From assembly GCA_031288815.1 (NCBI GenBank), contig JAITQR010000363.1, positions 1 through 8,665 on the forward strand: a stretch of 8,665 nucleotides of DNA. The letters are read 5' to 3'. Numbering within the stretch: position 1 is the stretch's first letter; every line of letters starts with the position of its first letter. The translations under genes were made by a program, and so were the position numbers. Source of the stretch: Treponema sp. Lineage in GTDB: Bacteria; Spirochaetota; Spirochaetia; Treponematales; Breznakiellaceae. Shown piece after piece: positions 1 to 5,843 of this stretch. The notes beneath the pieces were generated by a model. That model was not told the DNA's origin. It was given only the letters and a program-made list of their open reading frames with translations, and did no database searches.

Positions 1-273
1 TAACGGGCAAGACCGGCGTTCTCATTCCCCGACCGGGCAGTACCTTGATTGAACTAAACAGCCGGGTAAGAGAAAACCAGGAATGAAGAATATTAACCAC
101 GAAGGCGTAGAAGGCGCACGAAGGAGGAATAAAATTAGGAAATCCGGCCCTTCGTGTACCTTTGTGCGCCTTCGTGGTTAATATTCTTCATTTCTGGTTT
201 TCTCTTCCCCGGCTGTTTAGTTCAATCAAGGTACTGCCCGGTCGGGGAATGGGAACGCCGGTCTTGCCCGTTA
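1..273. repeat. Long inverted repeat (foldback/MITE-like palindromic element), left end at window edge
   Basis: Positions 1-107 are the reverse complement of 167-273 with only three mismatches (at 22/252, 67/207 and 81/193) and no gaps in the outer 107 bp. The inner part (about 108-124 against 149-166) is diverged and needs a one-base gap. About 25 bp remain unpaired in the centre. The arms end in taacgggcaagac and gtcttgcccgtta. The left arm may continue beyond the window, so I cannot define the true ends or a target-site duplication. The inner arms carry degenerate 9-10 bp repeats of the type cacgaagg. There is no transposase. It lies just past the 3' end of the sigma-factor gene, so read-through RNA would fold into a very long hairpin. 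The class of element is inference; the symmetry is seen directly. Confidence 0.9.
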
Positions 274-349
274 AGCCGGCATTCCAGTAAGAACGGTTTG
301 GCGTCATTGGCCGGTCTGCCGGCGGAAACGCGGGGGGAGGCGGCGTCTC

Positions 350-1207
350 CTATATCGCGTCGGCTGCCACGCTCCACAGTTCGTCCGCGTGGCTGCGCAT
401 TTTTTTAAGGGCCCGTATTTCAATCTGCCGGACCGTTTCCGCGGAAATGCCCATCTTGGCCCCGATCTTTTTGAGGGTGTGCTGCTCTCCGCTGAACTGA
501 TACCGGTACATAAGGATTCTCTTTTCCTTGTCCTTGAGCTGGTTGAGAACCCGAAGCGTGACGCGCCGGGTGTTTTGCCGCATAAAAGTCTTTTCCGGAT
601 TGTAGGTATAATCTTCGTGAAGATCCGCCAGGACGCCGGTTTTATCGTGGCCCACATCCATTTCCAGGGAAAGGGTAACGTCGGTTATGGTCATGATGTT
701 TTTCACTTCTTCCACCGGAACATAGAGATCCTCCGCGATTTCCTCAACCGTGGGCCGGCGCATCAGGCTCTGGCTTAGGGATTGATAGCTTCTTTGGACT
801 TTCCTCAGGAGTATCTCCTTGCGATGGGGCAGATGGATAACCCGCTGCTTATTGGCGATAAAGCGGCAGATAGCCTGGCGGATCCACCAGCAGGCGTAAC
901 TGGAAAACCGGATGTTTTTGGCGGGATCATACTTTTCCACCGCCCGGATAAGCCCCAGATTCCCCTCCTGGATAAGGTCCAGAAGCGGTACGCCGCAATA
1001 GGTGTACATACGGGCGATTTTAACTACCAGCCGGAGATTCGCCTCGATAAGCCGTTCCCGGGCGGCGCTATCCCCGTTCTGAATCCGTATTGCCAACTCC
1101 CGAACTTCCTCAAAACTTAAAAGCGGCCTCTTTTTAATTTGCTGGAAATAAGAACGCAAAATGTCAATTTCCCCGGGGTCGTTTTTGTCATTATTTGGTA
1201 ATATCAT
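350..1207 (-). CDS. Sigma-70 family RNA polymerase sigma factor (RpoD/RpoS-like, short form)
   Basis: This 285-residue protein should bind core RNA polymerase and direct it to a promoter class. It has region 1.2 (about residues 13-45), region 2.1-2.2 with [10 protein letters not shown] (56-65) and [19 protein letters not shown] (77-95), and region 2.3-2.4 [14 protein letters not shown] (100-113). Region 3 fills the middle, and a region 4.2 helix-turn-helix lies at about 243-271 (IGAKMGIS, then [15 protein letters not shown]). It lacks the long N-terminal region 1.1 of a primary RpoD, so its size suits a group 2 or similar alternative factor, comparable to RpoS. Cys106 stands where housekeeping factors usually have Thr. 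The ATG at 1207 is chosen because GGAGAGG lies just upstream at 1211-1217. A longer reading from TTG at 1252 would start inside the -12 promoter box and is rejected. The gene is monocistronic in view. Which regulon it serves cannot be read from the sequence. Confidence 0.93.
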   Translation of the reverse strand: MILPNNDKNDPGEIDILRSYFQQIKKRPLLSFEEVRELAIRIQNGDSAARERLIEANLRLVVKIARMYTYCGVPLLDLIQEGNLGLIRAVEKYDPAKNIRFSSYACWWIRQAICRFIANKQRVIHLPHRKEILLRKVQRSYQSLSQSLMRRPTVEEIAEDLYVPVEEVKNIMTITDVTLSLEMDVGHDKTGVLADLHEDYTYNPEKTFMRQNTRRVTLRVLNQLKDKEKRILMYRYQFSGEQHTLKKIGAKMGISAETVRQIEIRALKKMRSHADELWSVAADAI

Positions 1208-1210
1208 AAT

Positions 1211-1217
1211 CCTCTCC
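1211..1217 (-). promoter_or_regulatory. Ribosome binding site deciding the sigma-factor start
   Basis: The minus strand reads GGAGAGG three bases before ATG 1207. It supports the 285-residue start over the longer TTG reading from 1252. Confidence 0.75.
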
Positions 1218-1247
1218 AGCACAATATAGATAATCACTGTAATATTA

Positions 1248-1263
1248 TGCAAATTTCATGCCA
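1248..1263 (-). promoter_or_regulatory. Sigma-54 (RpoN) -24/-12 promoter of the sigma-factor gene
   Basis: The minus strand reads TGGCATGAAATTTGCA, which fits the RpoN consensus TGGCAYR-N4-TTGCW at every defined base, with the invariant GG and GC at the required spacing. Transcription would start about 12 bases past the GC, near 1237-1238, where the minus strand has purines. This gives a leader of about 30 nt that contains the ribosome binding site at 1211-1217. The match, orientation, distance and short leader all agree. Function is inferred, since sigma-54 promoters also need an AAA+ activator. Confidence 0.75.
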
Positions 1264-1397
1264 AATATTACCAAAAATTTTGAGACATCACGTAAGTTGT
1301 TATATTATAATGAATTACGAGAAGTTAGAGATTTTTGAGCTTTTGGCTATATTAAAAATATGTCTAATAATTCAGACAATTGGGTTTTTTGGCTGTA

Positions 1398-1426
1398 TGG
1401 AAAATCAAACGGATAAGGGGTATAAT
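1398..1426 (+). promoter_or_regulatory. Probable sigma-70 promoter for the yciO-cls operon
   Basis: A perfect -10 box TATAAT lies at 1421-1426. Seventeen bases upstream is TGGAAA (1398-1403), a 4-of-6 match to TTGACA. Transcription would begin near 1433 and give a leader of about 80 nt that includes the hairpin at 1441-1467. Confidence 0.55.
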
Positions 1427-1440
1427 AAAACTACCACAAA

Positions 1441-1467
1441 CCGGGGTTTTGGGAAAAAACCCGCCGG
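1441..1467 (+). repeat. Bulged hairpin, copy 1 of a small dispersed palindrome
   Basis: Reading left to right: CCGG, GGTTTT, loop GGGAA, AAAACC, a two-base bulge CG, then CCGG. The outer CCGG pairs with CCGG and the inner six bases pair perfectly. The same layout, with changed but still paired inner bases, recurs at 4932-4960. It sits in the leader of the YciO-like gene. No T-run follows, so it is not a standard terminator. Confidence 0.6.
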
Positions 1468-1512
1468 AAACGGAATTTTTGGCTTTGCCGGGTTTTGAGA
1501 CTATTGACGTGT

Positions 1513-2181
1513 ATGATTGAATACGTAGTACCGGAGAATATCGATGACCGCCTCCTTGCCCGGGCCAAGGCTCTGCTTACGGAGGGGGGGCTTTTGGCCT
1601 TCCCCACGGACACAAGCTGGAGTCTTGGCTGTTCCATGAAATCCCGGGAAGGGATACGAAAGCTGAAATCTTTTTCCGGCGAACGGGAGGAGCGTCATTT
1701 TACCCTGCTCTGCTCGGACATCTCCCAGTTTGGGGAATTCTGCAGTATGGACAACACCCGGTTCCGGCTGATCAGGCGGCTTTCCCCCGGCCCCTACACC
1801 TTCGTCCTGAAGACCCTCCTGGGAACGGAAAAGGCGCTGGGACTCCGCCGCCGGGAGCTGGGGATCCGCATACCCGGACACCCCCTCCCCCTGGCCCTGA
1901 TCAATACCCTGGGGCAGCCCCTTTATTCGGTAACCGCGAAGCGGAGCATGGCGGAGGGTTACGAGGCCGCCTGGGAGGAGCCGGAAGGCGGCGGGGATAC
2001 CCTTCCCCCCATTCCGGAGGAGGAACTCTTCGAGGGAGGATGGGAGCTGGAAAGCATAAACGGGATAGATCTTATCCTGGACGGCGGGGAAGAGCAAAAC
2101 CGGATATTTTCCACTGTCCTGGACCTTTCCGGAGACGACGTGGTCGTCCTGAGACAGGGGGTGGGGCACTGGCCGGCATGA
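1513..2181 (+). CDS. YciO-type TsaC/Sua5/YrdC-family protein
   Basis: This 222-residue protein has the YrdC-like fold, whose best-known members (TsaC, Sua5) make threonylcarbamoyl-AMP for the t6A tRNA modification. The start of the fold shows GGLLAFPTDTSWSLG (25-39). The next part looks like E. coli YciO rather than TsaC: HFTLLCSDIS (62-71), MDN..FRLI, PGPYTFVLK, a basic RRRELGIRIP stretch, and near the C-terminus STVLDLSGDDVVVLRQGVG. The canonical TsaC KxR(S/T)xxxP motif is altered: Lys52 is followed by GEREERHF. An acidic, Gly/Pro-rich insert lies at about 150-185. The ATG at 1513 matches the family start, but no clear Shine-Dalgarno is visible. It is the first gene of an operon and overlaps the cardiolipin synthase by ATGA. 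YciO does not substitute for TsaC in E. coli, so a t6A role here is uncertain. Confidence 0.85.
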   Translation: MIEYVVPENIDDRLLARAKALLTEGGLLAFPTDTSWSLGCSMKSREGIRKLKSFSGEREERHFTLLCSDISQFGEFCSMDNTRFRLIRRLSPGPYTFVLKTLLGTEKALGLRRRELGIRIPGHPLPLALINTLGQPLYSVTAKRSMAEGYEAAWEEPEGGGDTLPPIPEEELFEGGWELESINGIDLILDGGEEQNRIFSTVLDLSGDDVVVLRQGVGHWPA

Positions 2182-3713
2182 AACGGCGCTGGCTCCGGGT
2201 AGTATTCCGGCGGCGCCTCTTTGTTATCGCCACCCTCCTTATCCAGATCGGTTTTTTGGTGCTCCTTATCGCCGGGTCGAGCCTTACCTTTCACTATTTG
2301 GGCTGGGGGCTTACCGTTTTAAGCCTGGCCGTATGCGTACACGTGGTCAACAAAAAAGAGAAATCGGCCTACAAGCTCACCTGGATTTTCCTTATTCTGA
2401 TGATCCCCATCTTCGGCGGCGCCCTGTATATCATCTTCTACTCCCAGTCCAATCCCCGGAAGCTCAAACGGCTCCTGGAACGAAGCGGCCGGGAAGCCAG
2501 GCCCTGGTTTTCCCTGCCCGGGAACAGCCTGCCCGCCCTGGCGGCGCGTAGCGGCGATTTTCTGGCCCAGGCCCGGTACCTGGAGCGTTGCGCGGGTTTT
2601 CCCGTTTACGCCCGTACCCGGACGGAGTATCTCCCCTCGGGGGAAGCCTTTTTCGCGCGCCTGCTTGAGGAACTGGAAAAGGCGGAGCGTTACATCTTCC
2701 TGGAGTTCTTTATCCTCCGGCAGGGAAAGATGTTGGAGGCCGTTCTCCCGATCCTGGAGAAAAAGGCCCGGGCCGGGCTTGATGTCAGGCTTCTGTACGA
2801 CGATTTGGGCTGCTTCATGTCCCTTCCGCCGGATTTCAACCGGCGCCTGGAAAACGTGGGCGTCCGCTGCCAGGTCTTCAACACCTTCCGGCCCATCCTC
2901 TCGTCCCTGCAGAACAACCGGGATCACCGGAAAATTGTCGTCATGGACGGCAAGCTTGCCTTTACCGGGGGAGTGAACCTGGCGGACGAGTACATCAACG
3001 CCATTGAGCGTTTCGGCCACTGGAAGGACGCGGCGATCATGCTCCGGGGGGAAGCGGCCTGGTCCCTTACCCTGATCTTCCTCCAGATGTGGAACCTCGA
3101 TCCCCGGCGGAAGGAGGATTACCGGGCCCTCTACCCCTGGAGGGACACCCCCTGCGCCGTGGAGTCCGACGGCTTTGTCCAGCCCTACGCGGATAGTCCC
3201 ATTGACGAGGAGAACGTGGGGGAGCACGTCTATATCCAGATCATCAACAGGGCCAGGAAGTACGTGTACATCAACACCCCCTACCTGGTGGTGGACGACA
3301 ACATGATATCCGCCCTGACCCTGGCGGCGAAGAGCGGGATCGACGTGCGGATCGTCACCCCCCACCGCTGGGATAAAAAAATCGTGGCCATTACCTCCCG
3401 ATCCTATTACCGGGAGCTTATCAGCGCCGGGGTGCGGGTCTACGAGTACTCCAGCGGATTCAACCACTCCAAGACCTTCGTCTCCGACGACCGGATCGCC
3501 TCCGTGGGGACTGCCAACCTGGACTTCCGCAGCCTCTACCTTCACTTTGAATGCGGGGTACTGGTCTACGACAGCCCCACGGTACTGGCGGTCAAGGAGG
3601 ACTTCCTTGCCACCCTGCCCCGCTGCCATGAGATTACGCCGACCGACTGCGCCAGGAACGTCTTCCAGCGGGTGGTTCCCGACGTGCTGCGCCTATTCGC
3701 GCCCTTGATGTAG
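2178..3713 (+). CDS. cls: Cardiolipin synthase (phospholipase D superfamily)
   Basis: This 511-residue membrane enzyme should join phosphatidylglycerol molecules (or a related pair of phospholipids) into cardiolipin at the inner membrane. The N-terminus is basic and followed by three hydrophobic segments, at about 14-33, 38-57 and 67-88; the middle and last match the PLD-nuclease N-terminal membrane domain of bacterial Cls. Two catalytic HKD motifs are intact: HRKIVVMD from His250 (Lys252, Asp257), followed by GGVN, and HSKTFVSD from His430 (Lys432, Asp437), followed by GTANLDFRS. The length is typical of ClsA-type enzymes. The ATG overlaps the stop of the YciO-like gene as ATGA, and a frame extending further upstream is only read-through of that gene's shadow. 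Translation is therefore probably coupled. The gene ends 45 bp from the convergent neuB. Confidence 0.95.
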   Translation: MKRRWLRVVFRRRLFVIATLLIQIGFLVLLIAGSSLTFHYLGWGLTVLSLAVCVHVVNKKEKSAYKLTWIFLILMIPIFGGALYIIFYSQSNPRKLKRLLERSGREARPWFSLPGNSLPALAARSGDFLAQARYLERCAGFPVYARTRTEYLPSGEAFFARLLEELEKAERYIFLEFFILRQGKMLEAVLPILEKKARAGLDVRLLYDDLGCFMSLPPDFNRRLENVGVRCQVFNTFRPILSSLQNNRDHRKIVVMDGKLAFTGGVNLADEYINAIERFGHWKDAAIMLRGEAAWSLTLIFLQMWNLDPRRKEDYRALYPWRDTPCAVESDGFVQPYADSPIDEENVGEHVYIQIINRARKYVYINTPYLVVDDNMISALTLAAKSGIDVRIVTPHRWDKKIVAITSRSYYRELISAGVRVYEYSSGFNHSKTFVSDDRIASVGTANLDFRSLYLHFECGVLVYDSPTVLAVKEDFLATLPRCHEITPTDCARNVFQRVVPDVLRLFAPLM

Positions 3714-3758
3714 TGTCAGACACCAGTTCGGCGCCAAGGCCCGCGGAACCGCGGCGGA

Positions 3759-4898
3759 TCAGCCCAGATCCTCGAAACGGATACCCTCTCCCGAGGGGAT
3801 GAAGTGCCGGGCCCTTCTGCCGCAGATCCGCTCCGACCAGGAAGGGGGAAGGCCGGGCCGCAGGATCTTTTCGGTCCGCAGTACGGCAAAGTCGCCGGGG
3901 CCGATGACCGTCCCCGTGGAAATATCCCGCAGGGCGTGGAGGGAACGGTTGGTCCGCTCATAGTTCGCCAGTTCCGAGGGGGCAAGGCGCTTAACCCCGT
4001 CTCCCAGAACGGCTTCCACCAGGCTTTTCCCCCGTTCCGCGATCAGAGCCGCCACGGTCTCTTCCGGCCCGGCGGCCTGGGCCCGGCGCGCCGCCCGAAC
4101 CATCCGGCTAAAGTCCTCCGGCGGCAGGGCGATGGGGTCGTCAAGCCCCGGATCGTTCCGGCTTAGGCAGAAGTGTTTCTCCAGCACCGCCGCCCCCATG
4201 GCGATCCCCAGGGCGGGAACCAGTTCCGGGTCCATGCTGTGATCGCTAAGCCCCACGCTGAGCCCGAAAATTGCGGCCAGATTCCCCAGTACCCGCAGGT
4301 TGTAGTCGCTCTCCGGGGCGGGGTAGGCGGTGACGCAGTGGAGCAGGCAAACCGGAACCCCCCCGGGTCCGTCCTCCGCCGCCCGGCCGGCTTGCAGCAG
4401 GGACAGAGCCTCCTCAATGTCCCCCAATTTGGAGACCCCGCTTGAAAGGAGCAACGGCAGTCCCCACCGGGCCGTTTCCCTCAAAAGCGCCGTGTAGTTC
4501 AGTTCCGGCGAGGCGATTTTTACCAGAACCGGATTCAGCGCCTTGAGTTCCGCGGCGCTCCGGGGCCCGAAGGGGGTGCAGAGGAAGATGAGGCCCCGGC
4601 TCTCAACGTACTCCTTGAGGCCGGCGAAGAATTCCGGGGGAACCTCAAGCTGCCTGAAACGCTCGTAGAGCCGGATCTTCCCCCCGGGAAGGCTTAGCTC
4701 CCCGGTCTTGGGGTGGAGTATCTCGTCGGCGTAGACGATTTGGAATTTGACGCAGTCCGCCCCGGCCTCCCTGGCGGCGTCGCAAAGCTCCCGGGCTTTT
4801 ACCGGGTCTCCCCCGTGGCCGGTACCCAGTTCCGCCACGATAAGCGCGTTCTTCCTCCCGAATTTCCGGCCGCCTATCCCGAATTCTTCCTGGCTCAC
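3759..4898 (-). CDS. neuB: NeuB-family nonulosonic acid (sialic acid-like) synthase
   Basis: This 379-residue enzyme should condense phosphoenolpyruvate with an N-acetyl hexosamine derivative to give a nine-carbon sugar acid (neuraminic, legionaminic, pseudaminic or related). The barrel keeps Glu23 in AELGTGHGG, Lys51 and Gln53 in VKFQ, CTPF (107-110), KIASPE (Lys127, Ser130, Glu132), LSSG (151-154), LLHCVTAYP, and the metal-binding histidines in SDH (His220) and EKHF (His242). A C-terminal SAF/antifreeze-like domain runs from about 312 to 379, with the substrate-binding Arg in NRSLHA (318). Oddities: the usual Asn-His in the first motif is Gly-His, and the GPDH-type motif is replaced by GLDDPIALPPEDF. 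The GTG at 4898 is chosen for its strong GGGAGGG site; a longer reading to 4991 runs through the hairpin repeat. No other sugar-acid genes are next to it, so the exact product is unknown. Confidence 0.88.
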   Translation of the reverse strand: MSQEEFGIGGRKFGRKNALIVAELGTGHGGDPVKARELCDAAREAGADCVKFQIVYADEILHPKTGELSLPGGKIRLYERFRQLEVPPEFFAGLKEYVESRGLIFLCTPFGPRSAAELKALNPVLVKIASPELNYTALLRETARWGLPLLLSSGVSKLGDIEEALSLLQAGRAAEDGPGGVPVCLLHCVTAYPAPESDYNLRVLGNLAAIFGLSVGLSDHSMDPELVPALGIAMGAAVLEKHFCLSRNDPGLDDPIALPPEDFSRMVRAARRAQAAGPEETVAALIAERGKSLVEAVLGDGVKRLAPSELANYERTNRSLHALRDISTGTVIGPGDFAVLRTEKILRPGLPPSWSERICGRRARHFIPSGEGIRFEDLG

Positions 4899-4903
4899 CT
4901 TTT

Positions 4904-4910
4904 CCCTCCC
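4904..4910 (-). promoter_or_regulatory. Ribosome binding site deciding the neuB GTG start
   Basis: The minus strand reads GGGAGGG, ending five bases before GTG 4898. It favours this start over the upstream ATG at 4991. Confidence 0.75.
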
Positions 4911-4931
4911 GTAACGCGGCTTTTTCCCCAA

Positions 4932-4960
4932 AACCGGGGCTTTGGGAAAGCCTCCCGGTT
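4932..4960 (-). repeat. Bulged hairpin, copy 2 of a small dispersed palindrome
   Basis: On the plus strand: AACCGG, GGCTTT, loop GGG, AAAGCC, bulge TC, then CCGGTT. Twelve base pairs form with one two-base bulge on the right side, the same architecture as 1441-1467. It lies about 20 bp upstream of the neuB ribosome binding site, in the 185-bp gap between neuB and yebC. No T-run follows in either direction close enough for a normal terminator. Confidence 0.6.
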
Positions 4961-5014
4961 CAAAACTAACCGAGTTTCGGGGAAGCCTCAAGTGTTTCGG
5001 CTCTTTCCCGGCCC

Positions 5015-5043
5015 TTTCCCTTTTTTCAGTTTTCTGGTATTAT
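5015..5043 (+). promoter_or_regulatory. Possible promoter of the yebC-ruv operon
   Basis: TATTAT at 5038-5043 is preceded by TGG, giving an extended -10 (TGnTATTAT). The -35 region (TTTCCC at 5015-5020) is poor. A start near 5050 gives a leader of about 34 nt that begins with a run of eight T residues (5056-5063) and carries the ribosome binding site. Confidence 0.4.
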
Positions 5044-5083
5044 TGTTTTAGACTATTTTTTTTCCAAAGTATAAGGAGTTTCT

Positions 5084-5824
5084 ATGTCGGGCCACAGTAA
5101 ATGGGCGACTATTAAACACGCTAAGGGCGCAGCGGACGCGAAACGCGGCCAGATGTTTACCAAGTTGATCAAGGAAATTTCCATCGCGGCGCGGATGGGC
5201 GGGGGTAATCCCGAAGGGAATCCCCGGTTGAGGACGGCTATCATTAAGGCCCGGGGCGCCAATATGCCCAAGGACAACATTGATCGGGCCATTAAGAAGG
5301 GAACCGGCGAATTGGAAGGGGTCAACTACGAGGAGCTGACCTACGAAGCCTACGCCCCCGGCGGCGTGGCGGTGCTGATCGAGGTGCTGACGGACAACAA
5401 AAACCGGGCCGCCGCGGATGTGCGGAACATTCTTACCCGGGCGGGGGGACAGCTTGCCACGGCGGGTTCGGTTTCCCGGCTTTTCAAGCGCCAGGGGATC
5501 ATTACCCTGGACGGGGAGAAGTACACCGAGGATCAGGTGATGGAGGCGGCCCTGGAGGGCGGGGCGGAGGATGTTAGCCTTTCCGACGGAATCATCGAAG
5601 TGACCACCAATCCCGAAGATTTTGAGACGGCGGTCAACGTCCTTTCGGCCAAGAATTTTGAGACCATGAGCGCCGAGGTAAGCATGGTGGCGGAGGCGGA
5701 AATTGCCCTGGACAACGAGGGTACGGCCAAGGCCCTAAGGCTTATCGAAAGACTCGAGGAAAACGACGACGTGCAGAACGTCTATTCCAACATCGAAATT
5801 CCCGAAGGTTTTGAGGCCGAGTAG
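5084..5824 (+). CDS. yebC: YebC/PmpR-family protein
   Basis: This 246-residue protein is full length for the family and opens with the hallmark MSGHSKWATIKHAKGAADAKRG, here seen at residues 1-22. FTKLIKEI, NPRLRTAI and MPKDNIDRAIKKG follow, then YEAYAPGGVAVLIEVLTDNKNR and GSVSRLF. Family members are cytoplasmic; some have been described as DNA-binding transcription regulators and others act in translation at difficult peptide stretches, so the exact role here is open. AAGGAG lies five bases before the ATG. A place directly before ruvC is common in bacteria, including E. coli. It is probably the first gene of the yebC-ruvC-ruvA-ruvB-queA unit, with its promoter in the short gap shared with the divergent neuB. 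Confidence 0.95.
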   Translation: MSGHSKWATIKHAKGAADAKRGQMFTKLIKEISIAARMGGGNPEGNPRLRTAIIKARGANMPKDNIDRAIKKGTGELEGVNYEELTYEAYAPGGVAVLIEVLTDNKNRAAADVRNILTRAGGQLATAGSVSRLFKRQGIITLDGEKYTEDQVMEAALEGGAEDVSLSDGIIEVTTNPEDFETAVNVLSAKNFETMSAEVSMVAEAEIALDNEGTAKALRLIERLEENDDVQNVYSNIEIPEGFEAE

Positions 5825-5843
5825 GGGAAGCTCCGGCGGCGGG

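Larger units (their letters stand above)
1208..1512. other. AT-rich divergent intergenic region
   Basis: This gene-free stretch of about 305 bp separates the minus-strand sigma gene from the plus-strand yciO-cls operon. Positions 1208-1437 are much richer in A and T than the flanking genes, then composition returns to GC-rich. It holds the -24/-12 element (1248-1263), a short dyad TGTCT-N8-AGACA (1361-1378), the plus-strand promoter (1398-1426) and the leader hairpins (1441-1496). One short reading frame inside (1310-1498) has no ribosome binding site and is not called. Confidence 0.8.

Noticed and set aside
1..273. CRISPR array or tRNA in the repeat region
   Set aside because: The repeats are inverted and not regularly spaced, and no cloverleaf or T-loop motif can be found.
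310..323. GCCGG-TCTG-CCGGC hairpin after the sigma-factor stop
   Set aside because: The stem is short and no T-run follows on the minus strand, so I do not call it a terminator. The long palindrome at 1-273 is a likelier end-of-transcript structure.
154..408. Open frame of 84 codons on the plus strand over the right arm of the palindrome
   Set aside because: It is a by-product of the repeat and runs into the antisense of the sigma gene; it has no ribosome binding site and no protein-like composition after the first few residues.
1280..1311. TTGAGA and TATAAT as a second plus-strand promoter
   Set aside because: The boxes are 20 bp apart, which is too far, and TATAAT-like strings are common in this AT-rich stretch.
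1310..1498. Small plus-strand frame beginning MNYEKLEIFELLAIL in the AT-rich gap
   Set aside because: There is no ribosome binding site, it crosses the yciO promoter and hairpin, and its apparent hydrophobic stretch is what AT-rich DNA gives by chance.
2319..3629. Long minus-strand open frame of 436 codons
   Set aside because: It is antisense to cls, which has intact catalytic motifs. Long shadow frames are expected in GC-rich coding DNA, and its translation is Gly/Val/Pro-rich with no recognisable domain.
3741..3754. CCGCGG-AA-CCGCGG as a bidirectional terminator between cls and neuB
   Set aside because: Only four pairs form around a six-base loop and there is no T-run on either side. Its place between convergent genes is suggestive, but the sequence is too weak to call.
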